Both the position numbers and the translations under genes were made by a program. The notes under the pieces are model-generated. The model worked only from the letters and a program-made list of their open reading frames with translations. It was not told the origin of the DNA and did not search any database. 64,000 bases of DNA from Marinobacter gudaonensis (GTDB lineage Bacteria; Pseudomonadota; Gammaproteobacteria; Pseudomonadales; Oleiphilaceae): positions 1,984,001-2,048,000 of the forward strand of contig NZ_FOYV01000001.1 in assembly GCF_900115175.1 (NCBI RefSeq). The letters are read 5' to 3'. Positions within the stretch are counted from its first letter, which is position 1, and each line of letters opens with the position of its first letter. This document shows positions 17,134-25,660 of the stretch, piece after piece.

Positions 17134-19407
17134 ATGCCGACCGAACCTCAAATTCCCGACACCAGCAACCTGCCGGATTACCTCACCGACGAGCAGCGGG
17201 CGATCATTACCGCGGGCTACGAGCATGCGGTGATTACCGCGGTGGCGGGCAGTGGCAAGACCTCGACGCTGGCCTGGCGAATTCGCTATCTGCTGGAGCA
17301 GGGCCATGATCCGGACCGGGTTCTGGTGCTGATGTTCAATCGCAGCGCCCGGGTGGATTTCGAGCGCAAGCTTCAGGAGGTGTGTGCCGGCAGCGGGTTG
17401 GCATTACCGGAGATCCGGACTTACCACGCCATGGGTCTGCGGCTGTACAAGCGATTTGTGCGGGAGGGCTATCTGCCGGGGTTCTCGGAGAAGATCCTGA
17501 CCGAGCAGGAGATCAGTTTCCAGGCCTGGCAACTGACCCGCAGGCTGGCGCCCGAGGACCTGGCCGATGAGATCCGACGCAACAAGAAGGATTTCGTGGA
17601 GACGGCGACGGGGTTCATTGATCGGGTGAAAACCACTCTGTCACCGGCGGAGATTGTATTCGAGGAGCTCGGCTACTCGGACAAACACAAATACCTGATT
17701 GATCTGTTCCACAGCTTCGAGCAGTGGCGCAAGGGCCAGGGCCGGATCAGTTACGCGGACATGCTCTATGAGCCGGTCATGGCCATTCACCAGAATCCGC
17801 CCCTGCAACGGCTGGTGGCCAACAAGATGGATCTGGTTCTGGTGGATGAGTATCAGGACACCAATGAGATACAGCACCTGCTGCTGCGCTACGTGGCCGG
17901 CGACCGGGCCCGGGTGACGGTGGTGGGCGACCCGGACCAGACCATTTACGAGTTTCGCGGCGCCCGGCCGGAGTTCATTCTCCGGCGCTTCAGCGATGAG
18001 TTCGAGAGCCCGCTCGAACAGACCCTCAGCTACACCTTCCGCTATGGCCATCGCGTGGCCCTGCTGGCCAATCATCTGATCTGCCACAACACCGGCCGCA
18101 AGGATGTACTGTGTCACTCGCACCCGTCCACGCCCGATACCGGCATCACGCTGCACCGGGCGGAGAGCGATGCCGAAACGGTACTGCAGATCCTGCAGGG
18201 CCTGTCGGAGCCGTCGCTTTCGGACGCCGCCATCCTGTTCCGGGTCTGGAGCCAGAGTGTGCCGATCGAATTGAAGCTGCTGGCCCGGCAGATTCCCTAT
18301 CGAATCGACGCCGGCAAGGGCGCTCTGTTCAGCCGAGAGGTGCAGGCAATCACCGCCCTGTTGATGGTGGTGACGGGCAGGTTGGCCAACCTGCCGGACG
18401 AAGACCGGCTGGAGCTGGCCCGGCAACTGCTGCGGTTTCCCCACGTTGGTCTGAAGGAACCGGAACTGGAACAGCTGGCCCGGTTCCTGGCCGGATTCGC
18501 CGACGGCTGGCACGAGCGCCTGATGGCCCTGGATTTCGATGCCCTGGCCCCGATGGCGGCCCGCAAGCTCAGGAAACTGGGTGAGGTGCTGTCCCAGCTC
18601 CGGGGTTTTTCAGGGCCGGTGGCGGGGTTAATCAGCGTCTACGCCGAGCACACCGATCTGTACGAAGGCATTCGCAGCCTGGCCCTGACCCACGACAGCG
18701 CCGAGGAACGTATCGATACGGTGCAGGGATTCCGGCAATATCTGAAGAGCCTGGACGTCACGGCCGATGGCGCCCTCGACCATCTGAAGGCGCTGAAACA
18801 GCAGGCGGGGGAGAAGCAGGAAGGCGGTGTGTTGCTCTCCACCATCCACCGCACCAAGGGTCTGGAGTGGCCCACGGTGATTATCCCCGGCCTGCAGGAA
18901 AAGTACCTGCCGTACAGCCCCCGGCCACAGGACGATGCCCGGAGCTTTCTGGAAAGCGAGCGGCGCCTGCTCTACGTGGCCATGACGCGAACCCGCAGGC
19001 AGCTCCATCTGATTAGCCGGCCCGAAAGCCGGCAGCCCCACCTGGACGGCGACATGGGCCCCAGCCGATTTATCGAGGAATGTTGCTTCGGGCTGGCCGA
19101 CGAGTTCGGCAGCTGGCTCGACGACCGGGACCCGACACAGGCCCACAGCATCCGCCTGGAAGCTCCGCTTACATCGGTGAGCCTGCGCTACGCCCACCGC
19201 GAAGGCGTAGAGATTGAGGGCCAGACGGCAGTTTCCCGGCGCGCCAGGGAACCTCTTTGGCACTCGTCCCGTGTCAGCCATACCATTTTCGGTGCAGGCT
19301 CGGTGACGAGAGAAGACGAGGCCTCGTTCGAAGTGCACTTCGACAACGGCGAGACACTTAACTTCAGCAAGAAAAGCGCTCACCTGTACTTCACCCATCT
19401 GGCCTGA
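17134..19407 (+). CDS. UvrD/Rep-like superfamily 1 DNA helicase (second copy)
   Basis: This 757-aa helicase has all SF1A motifs: Q-motif region LTDEQRAIITAG, Walker A AVAGSGKTS (around residue 37), VDEYQDTNEIQ, GDPDQTIYEFRGA, TIHRTKGLEWP and ERRLLYVAMTRTRRQL. It is clearly distinct from the uvrD at 4019. The C-terminal 50 residues (HTIFGAGSVTREDEASFEVHF) resemble the small beta domain at the end of UvrD/PcrA that contacts RNA polymerase. No convincing ribosome site or LexA box is visible upstream. It could act in replication-fork repair or transcription-coupled repair; substrate unknown. Confidence 0.9.
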   Translation: MPTEPQIPDTSNLPDYLTDEQRAIITAGYEHAVITAVAGSGKTSTLAWRIRYLLEQGHDPDRVLVLMFNRSARVDFERKLQEVCAGSGLALPEIRTYHAMGLRLYKRFVREGYLPGFSEKILTEQEISFQAWQLTRRLAPEDLADEIRRNKKDFVETATGFIDRVKTTLSPAEIVFEELGYSDKHKYLIDLFHSFEQWRKGQGRISYADMLYEPVMAIHQNPPLQRLVANKMDLVLVDEYQDTNEIQHLLLRYVAGDRARVTVVGDPDQTIYEFRGARPEFILRRFSDEFESPLEQTLSYTFRYGHRVALLANHLICHNTGRKDVLCHSHPSTPDTGITLHRAESDAETVLQILQGLSEPSLSDAAILFRVWSQSVPIELKLLARQIPYRIDAGKGALFSREVQAITALLMVVTGRLANLPDEDRLELARQLLRFPHVGLKEPELEQLARFLAGFADGWHERLMALDFDALAPMAARKLRKLGEVLSQLRGFSGPVAGLISVYAEHTDLYEGIRSLALTHDSAEERIDTVQGFRQYLKSLDVTADGALDHLKALKQQAGEKQEGGVLLSTIHRTKGLEWPTVIIPGLQEKYLPYSPRPQDDARSFLESERRLLYVAMTRTRRQLHLISRPESRQPHLDGDMGPSRFIEECCFGLADEFGSWLDDRDPTQAHSIRLEAPLTSVSLRYAHREGVEIEGQTAVSRRAREPLWHSSRVSHTIFGAGSVTREDEASFEVHFDNGETLNFSKKSAHLYFTHLA

Positions 19408-19574
19408 TACGCCTGATACAAAAGTGTTTCGGCACCGTAGCACTCGGTACAAGTGCGGATGTAACAGTCTGTTTCAATTCTTTGCTTTTTTTGGCCTACT
19501 ACCGTCCATTGCGTTGCAAGGCCCCGCCGGTTGGCGGCCGCGGCGTAATAACCACAATGAACAGGAGGTTCCGA

Positions 19575-20783
19575 ATGAACGTCATTCGTCCGATGTCTGC
19601 GGCCGTGCTGGCTGCTTCTCTCGCAACACCCGCCCTGGCCGACCGCCAGGAAACCGTTTACGTCAATCCGTTCGCTGCGTTCCAGCTGTTCGACGACAAG
19701 CGCGACCTCAGCGAAACCGGCACCTTTGGTGTGGGCGCGGAGTATCGTTTCCTGCCGAACTGGTCCGTTGAAGCTGTCTATTCGCGGGCAAACGCGGATC
19801 GCAAGTACGTTCCGGGCGAATCGGATTTCGATGAAATCCGGCTGGATGGCACCTACTACTTTGCCGGGCCCGACCAAGCCTGGAACCCGTATGTGTCCAT
19901 CGGTGCCGGACATGCCGATTTCGGTGAAGACCCGACGGGACCCCTGACCGCTGGCAGCAACCATGACGAGACCCGGGTAAACATAGGCACCGGTATTCGC
20001 TACAACATCAACGACACCGTGTCTCTGCGCGGCGACCTCCGCGAGTTCCACGGCATTGACGAAAGTACCTTCGACACCCAGGTGTCCCTGGGCATCAGCT
20101 TCGCGTTCGCCCGCACCGTGGCCGACGCCAAGCCGGTACCGGCACGTCCGGCCGACGCCGACGGCGATGGCGTTTCCGACGACCGGGACCAGTGCCCTGG
20201 CACGCCTGCAGGCGCGCCCGTTGACAGCAAAGGCTGCGAACCCGATGCCGACGGCGACGGCGTGGCAGACACCCGCGACCAGTGCCCTGCCACTCCCCGT
20301 GGCGCGGAAGTAAACAGCCGTGGTTGCGAGCTGGACAGCGACAACGATGGCGTTGTGAACAGCAAGGACCAGTGCCCGGGTACCGCTGCTGGCGCCAAGG
20401 TTGATGATACCGGCTGCGAGGGGGTAACCGAGACCATCCAGACCTTCACCATTGAGGTCAAGTTCCCCTCCAACAGCTCGATCATTGGCAATGCCTACGA
20501 CAATGAGATCCGTCGTGTTGCGGAGTTCCTGAAAGCGAACCCGGAAACCATTGTCGAGATTGCCGGTCACACCGACAGCCGTGGCGAAGCCGGATACAAC
20601 CAGTTCCTGTCACAGCGTCGCGCCGAATCCGTGGCCGCTCGCCTGACCGGACCGCTGGGTGTTGATCCGTCCCGCGTGGAAGCCGTCGGTTACGGCGAGA
20701 CCCAGCCGGTGGCCTCCAACGACACCGAGCAGGGCCGTGCTGCCAACCGTCGGGTGGAAGCCCGCATCCAGGTTGTCCGCTGA
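19575..20783 (+). CDS. ompA: OmpA-family outer-membrane porin with thrombospondin type-3 repeats
   Basis: This 402-aa protein has a signal peptide (residues 1-22, cleavage after ATPALA), an eight-stranded beta-barrel (about 25-180), and a linker of three calcium-binding TSP3-type repeats (DADGDGVSDDRDQCPGTPAG and two similar). A C-terminal OmpA peptidoglycan-binding domain follows with the motif IEVKFPSNSS and the conserved AGHTDSRGEAGYNQFLSQRRA region. It tethers the outer membrane to the cell wall. A strong AGGAGG at 19563-19568 fixes the start. A good intrinsic terminator follows, consistent with a highly expressed monocistronic gene. Confidence 0.94.
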   Translation: MNVIRPMSAAVLAASLATPALADRQETVYVNPFAAFQLFDDKRDLSETGTFGVGAEYRFLPNWSVEAVYSRANADRKYVPGESDFDEIRLDGTYYFAGPDQAWNPYVSIGAGHADFGEDPTGPLTAGSNHDETRVNIGTGIRYNINDTVSLRGDLREFHGIDESTFDTQVSLGISFAFARTVADAKPVPARPADADGDGVSDDRDQCPGTPAGAPVDSKGCEPDADGDGVADTRDQCPATPRGAEVNSRGCELDSDNDGVVNSKDQCPGTAAGAKVDDTGCEGVTETIQTFTIEVKFPSNSSIIGNAYDNEIRRVAEFLKANPETIVEIAGHTDSRGEAGYNQFLSQRRAESVAARLTGPLGVDPSRVEAVGYGETQPVASNDTEQGRAANRRVEARIQVVR

Positions 20784-20810
20784 TACTCGGGTTTACCCTG
20801 AGCATTGGAG

Positions 20811-20833
20811 AAGGCGCCTGCGGGCGCCTTTTC
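20811..20833 (+). terminator. Intrinsic terminator of ompA
   Basis: An 8-bp GC-rich stem (20811-20818 with 20823-20830) has a 4-base TGCG loop and a short T-run (TTTT at 20829-20832, sharing its first two bases with the stem). It begins 27 bases after the ompA stop and ends before the start of the next gene. Confidence 0.85.
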
Positions 20834-20858
20834 TGTCTCTGGAACACACGGGGAAACG

Positions 20859-21341
20859 ATGCTGCGATCCGTTGTATTGATCACCACCCTGATGGGCATT
20901 GCTACTGGATTGCAGGCCCAGGTTTACCGGTGCGAAGCAAACGGCAACCCGGTGTTTTCAGACCGACCCTGCGGCACCGACGCCGAATCGGTTCCGATCC
21001 GGGACAACCGCATCGGCGGCAGCTTTGACCAGAATCTACCCGAACCGGCACCCGATGCTGACTCGGCCGAAGACACCGACCGCGAAGCCCGGGAAACAGA
21101 GCCAGGCACCTGTCGGTTCATCAACTCCACCGACCTGCGGCGTTACCTGGTTCGCGAACAGGTTGTTCAGGGCATGACCCGGGATAACGTGCGCCGGGCC
21201 TTCGGCAATCCGCCCGAAACCTACACCAGCCCCCAGGAAGTCTGGATCTACCAGACCCGCTACTACGGCGCGCTGTACGAACTCACCTACGTGTATTTCA
21301 GGGATGGCTGTGTGGAGCGGGTGGAGTATCGCAAGCCCTGA
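20859..21341 (+). CDS. DUF4124 domain-containing exported protein
   Basis: This 160-aa protein has a signal peptide (residues 1-20, ending GLQAQ) followed at once by the DUF4124 signature VYRCEANGNPVFSDRPCG. The C-terminal half (VREQVVQGMTRDNVRRAFGNP) resembles the SmpA/OmlA-type fold, where MTRDNV..AFGNP is the usual block, so it may be a periplasmic assembly or envelope protein. An earlier TTG in the same frame lies inside the ompA terminator and is rejected. Its last 44 bases overlap the convergent methyltransferase gene. Function unknown. Confidence 0.85.
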   Translation: MLRSVVLITTLMGIATGLQAQVYRCEANGNPVFSDRPCGTDAESVPIRDNRIGGSFDQNLPEPAPDADSAEDTDREARETEPGTCRFINSTDLRRYLVREQVVQGMTRDNVRRAFGNPPETYTSPQEVWIYQTRYYGALYELTYVYFRDGCVERVEYRKP

Positions 21342-22572
21342 CCGCATCCAGCAGCAGGTTTCGAGGCGTCAGCGATCGCTCACAGAAGGTGCCGAGTGTC
21401 ACCCGGTAGCCCTGCTCTTCCAGATACACCGCGTAATCGAGCACCATCCAGAGTTCCAACGGGCGCCGGAACAGGTGGCGCACCAGCTCATACCGCCGCA
21501 CCTGTTCGAACCGCCGCTCTCCAAATGCCTGCCAATGGCTAAAATCCGTGCCTGCAGGCAGAGCCAGGCCTTTCTTTGCCGCCGCCCAGCGGCAGAACGC
21601 CTGGAAATCCTCGTTGACCAGTCGCGGCGGGTGCGACGGTACGGGCAGATAGTTATCCTGCCCTCGCAACGCTCGCTGAAGCCCGTCAAAGCCCAGCCGC
21701 CACTGGCTGATCCGGCGGGTCTGCTCACGCACCCGGGCGGGGGCAGTCACGGTTTCCTGCACCGCCAGGCGCAGGTCGTTCGGGGTGAGTTTGAGTGTCG
21801 GTTCATGGCCTGAAGCCTGACTTGAGAGCGGCCGATAGTGGTCGGAAGCAGTGAGGTGGTAACAGCACGGCGAAATACTGAGCCTGGGCAGGCCCGCCAG
21901 AGCGCCGCGTTGGAGCAACTGCCGGTGCAGGTCGCCGCAGGCATGCAGGGCCACACCGTGGTGGTCCGCCGGCAGCGTCAGATCCGGGGCCATGACATCC
22001 TGGCAACGGATCGACACCCGGTCGCCAAACTGCCCGGCCAGGCGATTGCCATCACGGACCAGTTCCCCGTTCCATTCAAACCCGGTAACCAGGTCGGTGC
22101 AGTGCGGTGCCAGTGTTCGTGACAGGTGCCCCTTGCCACAACACCAGTCCAAGGCCGGTTTCGAGAGTGGCAACAGGGCCGAGGTAAAGGCCCCTGCCTG
22201 AAGGCGCTTGCGCCCAGGCATATCGGTGGCGCGGATTTCCGGGAGTGTCGCCGCCGCCACGCCGTCCGTCGATGCCGAGAGCACCGGCAGTTGCACCAGA
22301 GCCTCGTAATGGACGAGATCGGGGACCCACCGGGCGGACTGCTGTGCCAGCCGTTCCGGGGTATCGTCCAGGCGCTGGCAGGCGTCATCGGTTTGAGCCA
22401 TCAGCCAGTCGGCGAGCGACGGATACTGCCGTACCCACTCGGGCTCTGGCGTCATGAACGGTGCCGGTTGCCAGAACGCCCGATGGGCCACCAGCCAGTC
22501 GTTGAGTCGCTGCCAATGCTGGTAAAAAGATTCCGCGCCCTGGTGTAAACTCGCCGCCGGAGGTAACGTCAT
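21298..22572 (-). CDS. SAM-dependent methyltransferase (METTL25/Methyltransf_32-like)
   Basis: This 424-aa protein has a class I methyltransferase core: motif I DWCCGKGHLSRTLAPH (around residue 145), an acidic FEWNGELV block, and HACGDLHRQLL followed by SPCCYHLT. These features match the Methyltransf_32 group, whose substrates are mostly unknown. The start MTLPPAASLHQ is set by AAAGG about 8 bases upstream on the minus strand and by the end of homology. Its start codon overlaps, head to head, the start of lasT. Its 3' end overlaps the DUF4124 gene by 44 bp. An RNA substrate would suit its neighbour but is speculation. Confidence 0.85.
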   Translation of the reverse strand: MTLPPAASLHQGAESFYQHWQRLNDWLVAHRAFWQPAPFMTPEPEWVRQYPSLADWLMAQTDDACQRLDDTPERLAQQSARWVPDLVHYEALVQLPVLSASTDGVAAATLPEIRATDMPGRKRLQAGAFTSALLPLSKPALDWCCGKGHLSRTLAPHCTDLVTGFEWNGELVRDGNRLAGQFGDRVSIRCQDVMAPDLTLPADHHGVALHACGDLHRQLLQRGALAGLPRLSISPCCYHLTASDHYRPLSSQASGHEPTLKLTPNDLRLAVQETVTAPARVREQTRRISQWRLGFDGLQRALRGQDNYLPVPSHPPRLVNEDFQAFCRWAAAKKGLALPAGTDFSHWQAFGERRFEQVRRYELVRHLFRRPLELWMVLDYAVYLEEQGYRVTLGTFCERSLTPRNLLLDAVRACDTPPAPHSHP

Positions 22573-23314
22573 GCAACTGGCCTTTGTACTTGTTGAACCC
22601 AAGGTTCCGGAGAATGTCGGAGCGGCGGCCCGCGCCCTGTGCACCATGGGCTTTGGCGAGCTCTGGCTGGTGAACTCCGACCTGCACACCCGCCCGGAAG
22701 CCCACTGGCTCGCCCACGGCAGCGACCACATCCTGGACCATGCGCGCATTTTCCCCGATCTGGCGGCGGTAAGAAACTCCGTAGACCTTCTGATAGGCAC
22801 CTCCGCCAAGCCCCGGCACCAGCGCCAGGACTGGCACAATCCCGCGCGCCTGCAAGAGGTTCTGGCCAGCAAAGGTTCGTCCGTAGCCACCGCTGCACTG
22901 GTGTTCGGCCGCGAGGATCGGGGCCTCTCCAATGAGGAGCTGGCCCAGTGCGACCTGCTGACCGGCATTCCGATGAAAGTCGCCTACCCGTCGCTGAACC
23001 TCGCCCAATCCGTGATGCTGTACGCCTGGGAAATGTCCGGCTTGTCGGTCGCCACGGATAAAGAGGAAACGTCAGCCGACGCGAATCGCCTGGGCGCCCT
23101 GCGGGGCCGCCTGGAAGGCCTGCTGCCGGAGCTGGACACGCCGCCCGAGGGGAAGCTGTCCCAATGGGTCTTTGAGCGGCTGCCGTTGCTGTCAGACCGG
23201 GATATCGGGTTTGTGCATACGCTTTGCTCGAACATTGAGCGTGCCCTCGACTCTCAAGCGCGTTTTGTCTCGGGGAAGAGCCGAACGGACAAGCCCTCCC
23301 GGGATACGCTGTGA
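22571..23314 (+). CDS. lasT: LasT/YjtD-like RNA 2'-O-methyltransferase (TrmH/SPOUT family)
   Basis: This 247-aa SPOUT methyltransferase is closest to E. coli LasT (YjtD, 228 aa) rather than TrmJ. Shared blocks are ENVGAAARAMKTMGF-like near the N-terminus, WVAHGS-like WLAHGSDHILD, ALVFGREDRGLSNEELA and AYPSLNLAQSVMLYAWE, which form the knotted SAM site. The ribosome site GGAGG lies 8 bases before the ATG. The protein runs about 20 residues beyond the LasT family end. The last 11-12 residues and the stop codon are encoded by the left arm and core of the structured repeat at 23278-23385. The target RNA is unknown. Confidence 0.88.
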   Translation: MQLAFVLVEPKVPENVGAAARALCTMGFGELWLVNSDLHTRPEAHWLAHGSDHILDHARIFPDLAAVRNSVDLLIGTSAKPRHQRQDWHNPARLQEVLASKGSSVATAALVFGREDRGLSNEELAQCDLLTGIPMKVAYPSLNLAQSVMLYAWEMSGLSVATDKEETSADANRLGALRGRLEGLLPELDTPPEGKLSQWVFERLPLLSDRDIGFVHTLCSNIERALDSQARFVSGKSRTDKPSRDTL

Positions 23315-23385
23315 ATACGTCCATGTACGCTAGACGAAAACATCCCTGTTTTCGACGATCCCGGGAGGGCTTGTCCGTCCGGCTC
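23278..23385 (+). repeat. Structured 3'-end element, copy 3
   Basis: The inverted arms are 23278-23305 and 23358-23385, 28 bp with one mismatch, including a perfect 21-bp run. They flank a 52-base core. The core starts ACGCTGT, contains TACGTCC and GTACGCT, and ends in a hairpin with CATCC in its loop region (stem 23335-23342 with 23347-23354). It lies between the convergent lasT and dadA genes. The left arm and start of the core are translated as the lasT C-terminus. Confidence 0.85.
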
Positions 23386-23417
23386 CCGGGCCTTTTGCGC
23401 GCGCCGGTTTGTTGAAC

Positions 23418-24689
23418 TTACTCTTGGAATCTTCCTGGGCGGAAGGCATCGAGGCAAATTGAGGGCTCCTCTCCATCAATGATCTGGGCGATGAGGTCTG
23501 CACTGCCGGCGGACAGGGTCCAGCCGAAGGTGCCGTGGCCGGTGTTCAGATAGAGGTTCTCTCTGGGGCCGCGACCGATGATCGCGGGCCCATCCGGGGT
23601 CATGGGGCGGAATCCGGTCCAGGTTTCGGCGGCGTCGAGATCGGCGCATCCGGGGAACCGGGACTCGACCGATTTGCGAATGGTCGCCAGTCTGGCCTCC
23701 GGAATATCGCGGTTGAAGTCCGCCAGCTCTACAAATCCCGTGGCCCGAAGTCGATTGCCCAGGCGGGTTGAGACGACCTTGTAGTTGTCGTCGTGAATGG
23801 TCGACGTTGGGCCACGATCGGGGTCCGTCATGGGCACCGTCAGGCTGTATCCTTTCACTGGATAGATGGGAAGTTGCAGGCCCAGAGGCTGCACCAGATG
23901 GTTGGACCAGCAGCCGGCGCTGATCACAAAAGCATCCGCTTCCAGGGTTTCCATGGCACCATCGCCGTTGCTGAGTGAAATGGCACTAACCTTGTGGTCA
24001 TCGGCTATCAGCTTTTCCGCCTCCACGTTGTAGCGAACGGCCACACCCTTTGCTTCGCAGGCTTTCGCCAGCTCCCGGGAGAACTTATGACAATCTCCGG
24101 TGCCGTCGGTATCGTAGCTCAGGGCGCCATGAAGCGGCCCGTTGCCGACCATACCGGGTTCGGCTTCCCGGACCTGTTCGGGCGTGAGCAGGCGGGAAGG
24201 AATGTTCAGCTCACTCAGCAGCTCCTGCGTGGCCCGGTACCCTTCCAGCGCGTCCGGCGTGCTGGCCAGGTGCAGCAGGCCCCGGTGGTCGCCATCGAAG
24301 GCCAGCTCCAGCTCGTGTTCCAGCGCCAGGAAACGCTCCCGGCTGTGGATGCCCAGGCGCAGCATGGCCCGTCGGTTCAGCCCGAACAGGCCCGGCGACC
24401 AGGCGTAGCGTAGGGTGCTGACCATGAACCTCAGGGTTTCCACCGAGGGCGGGAACCGGAGCTTCAGGGGGCCGTCCTGCTTGAGAATCCAGGGGATGGC
24501 CTTGAACACCATGGCTGGATCGGCCCAGGGGTAAACCACGCCATAGGAACGCTGGGCAGCATTGGCCCTGCTGGTTTCGTTGCCGGCGACGGCGTGGCGC
24601 TCAAGCAGGGTCACCGAATGCCCCCGGCGATTCAGTTCATAGGCGGTGGCCATACCCACAACACCACCACCGACGACCACAATGTGCAT
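23418..24689 (-). CDS. dadA: D-amino acid dehydrogenase small subunit-like FAD oxidoreductase
   Basis: This 423-aa protein (E. coli DadA is 432 aa) has the FAD dinucleotide motif VVVGGGVVGMATAYELNRRG at residues 4-23. DAO-family blocks follow, including LTPEQVREAEPG, GCWSNHLVQPLGLQLPIYPVKGYSLT and a C-terminal NTGHGTFGWTLSAGSADLIA. It oxidises D-amino acids such as D-alanine to keto acids, feeding electrons to the respiratory chain at the inner membrane. The start MHIVVVGGG has GGGAG upstream; a longer in-frame start is rejected because it adds residues before the dinucleotide fold. No alanine racemase (dadX) is adjacent. Confidence 0.9.
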   Translation of the reverse strand: MHIVVVGGGVVGMATAYELNRRGHSVTLLERHAVAGNETSRANAAQRSYGVVYPWADPAMVFKAIPWILKQDGPLKLRFPPSVETLRFMVSTLRYAWSPGLFGLNRRAMLRLGIHSRERFLALEHELELAFDGDHRGLLHLASTPDALEGYRATQELLSELNIPSRLLTPEQVREAEPGMVGNGPLHGALSYDTDGTGDCHKFSRELAKACEAKGVAVRYNVEAEKLIADDHKVSAISLSNGDGAMETLEADAFVISAGCWSNHLVQPLGLQLPIYPVKGYSLTVPMTDPDRGPTSTIHDDNYKVVSTRLGNRLRATGFVELADFNRDIPEARLATIRKSVESRFPGCADLDAAETWTGFRPMTPDGPAIIGRGPRENLYLNTGHGTFGWTLSAGSADLIAQIIDGEEPSICLDAFRPGRFQE

Positions 24690-24850
24690 TCGTTTCTCCC
24701 GTTGCCAGGTTCGCGGCCGCTCCAACGGCCCCACATGACTGCCTATGAATGTAATACACGCCAACAATCGAACAAGCTGGTAGACTTGCGTGACCAAATT
24801 CACAGAATAGCAGCCATGCCGCTGGTTGCGATGGAGTCTGGTTCCGGATA

Positions 24851-25660
24851 ATGAGCAAAAAACGTCGCGAAATTCCCGTTTTCGATCAGCCGATCATCGA
24901 AACTCACTGCCATCTCGATTACCTCAAGGATCGTCCTCTTGAAGAGACCCTGGAGCAGACCCGGGGCGTGAACATCGAGAAGGTGATTACGATCGCGGTG
25001 TCCCCGGACAACCTGTCCCGGGTGCGGGAGCTCAGCCAGATTGCACCCTGGGTGTATGGCACCCAGGGTATTCACCCCCATGACGCCGAAACCTATTCAG
25101 ACAACGTGGAAACCGAGATCCGCCAGCACGCCCGGGATGAGAAAATTGTCGCCGTGGGCGAAATCGGGCTCGATTATTTCTATGACAACGCCGACCGGAA
25201 CGTCCAGCGCGAGGTGTTCCGCCGCCAGTTGCAGATTGCCTGCGACACCGACCGGCCCGTGGTGATCCACAGCCGCGAGGCGGACGAGGATACCATCGAG
25301 ATTCTCCAGGAGTTTGAAGATACGCTGAAACGTCGGGGCGTGATCCACAGTTTCACCTCCGGGCCGGGCCTTGCCCGTTACGCCCTGGACCAGGGCTGGT
25401 GCCTGGGTTTCAACGGCATCACCACCTTCAACAAGGCGGAGAACGTGCGCGACATCGTGCGCATGGCGCCGATCGACCAGATTCTGCTGGAAACCGATTC
25501 GCCGTTTCTGACACCGGTGCCTTACCGGGGCCGGGAGAATGCGCCCTTCTATCTGCCGTTCGTGGCCGAGAAGATCGCCGAGGTGAAAGAACTGCCCCTC
25601 GATCAAGTCATTAGCCAGACCTACACCAACAGCCTGCGGACGTTCTTCCCCGACGAATGA
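24851..25660 (+). CDS. tatD: TatD-family metal-dependent hydrolase
   Basis: This 269-aa TIM-barrel hydrolase has the metal ligands typical of TatD nucleases: ETHCHLDYL (around residue 18), GIHPHDAE (about 75), GEIGLDYF (about 99), VVIHSREADE (about 138), IHSFTSG (about 163) and LETDSPFLTP (about 217). Family members degrade DNA, some with 3'-5' exonuclease activity. Its stop TGA overlaps the ATG of the HD-GYP gene (ATGA), so the two are translationally coupled. It is divergent from dadA with about 160 bp between them, which holds both promoters. Confidence 0.92.
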   Translation: MSKKRREIPVFDQPIIETHCHLDYLKDRPLEETLEQTRGVNIEKVITIAVSPDNLSRVRELSQIAPWVYGTQGIHPHDAETYSDNVETEIRQHARDEKIVAVGEIGLDYFYDNADRNVQREVFRRQLQIACDTDRPVVIHSREADEDTIEILQEFEDTLKRRGVIHSFTSGPGLARYALDQGWCLGFNGITTFNKAENVRDIVRMAPIDQILLETDSPFLTPVPYRGRENAPFYLPFVAEKIAEVKELPLDQVISQTYTNSLRTFFPDE

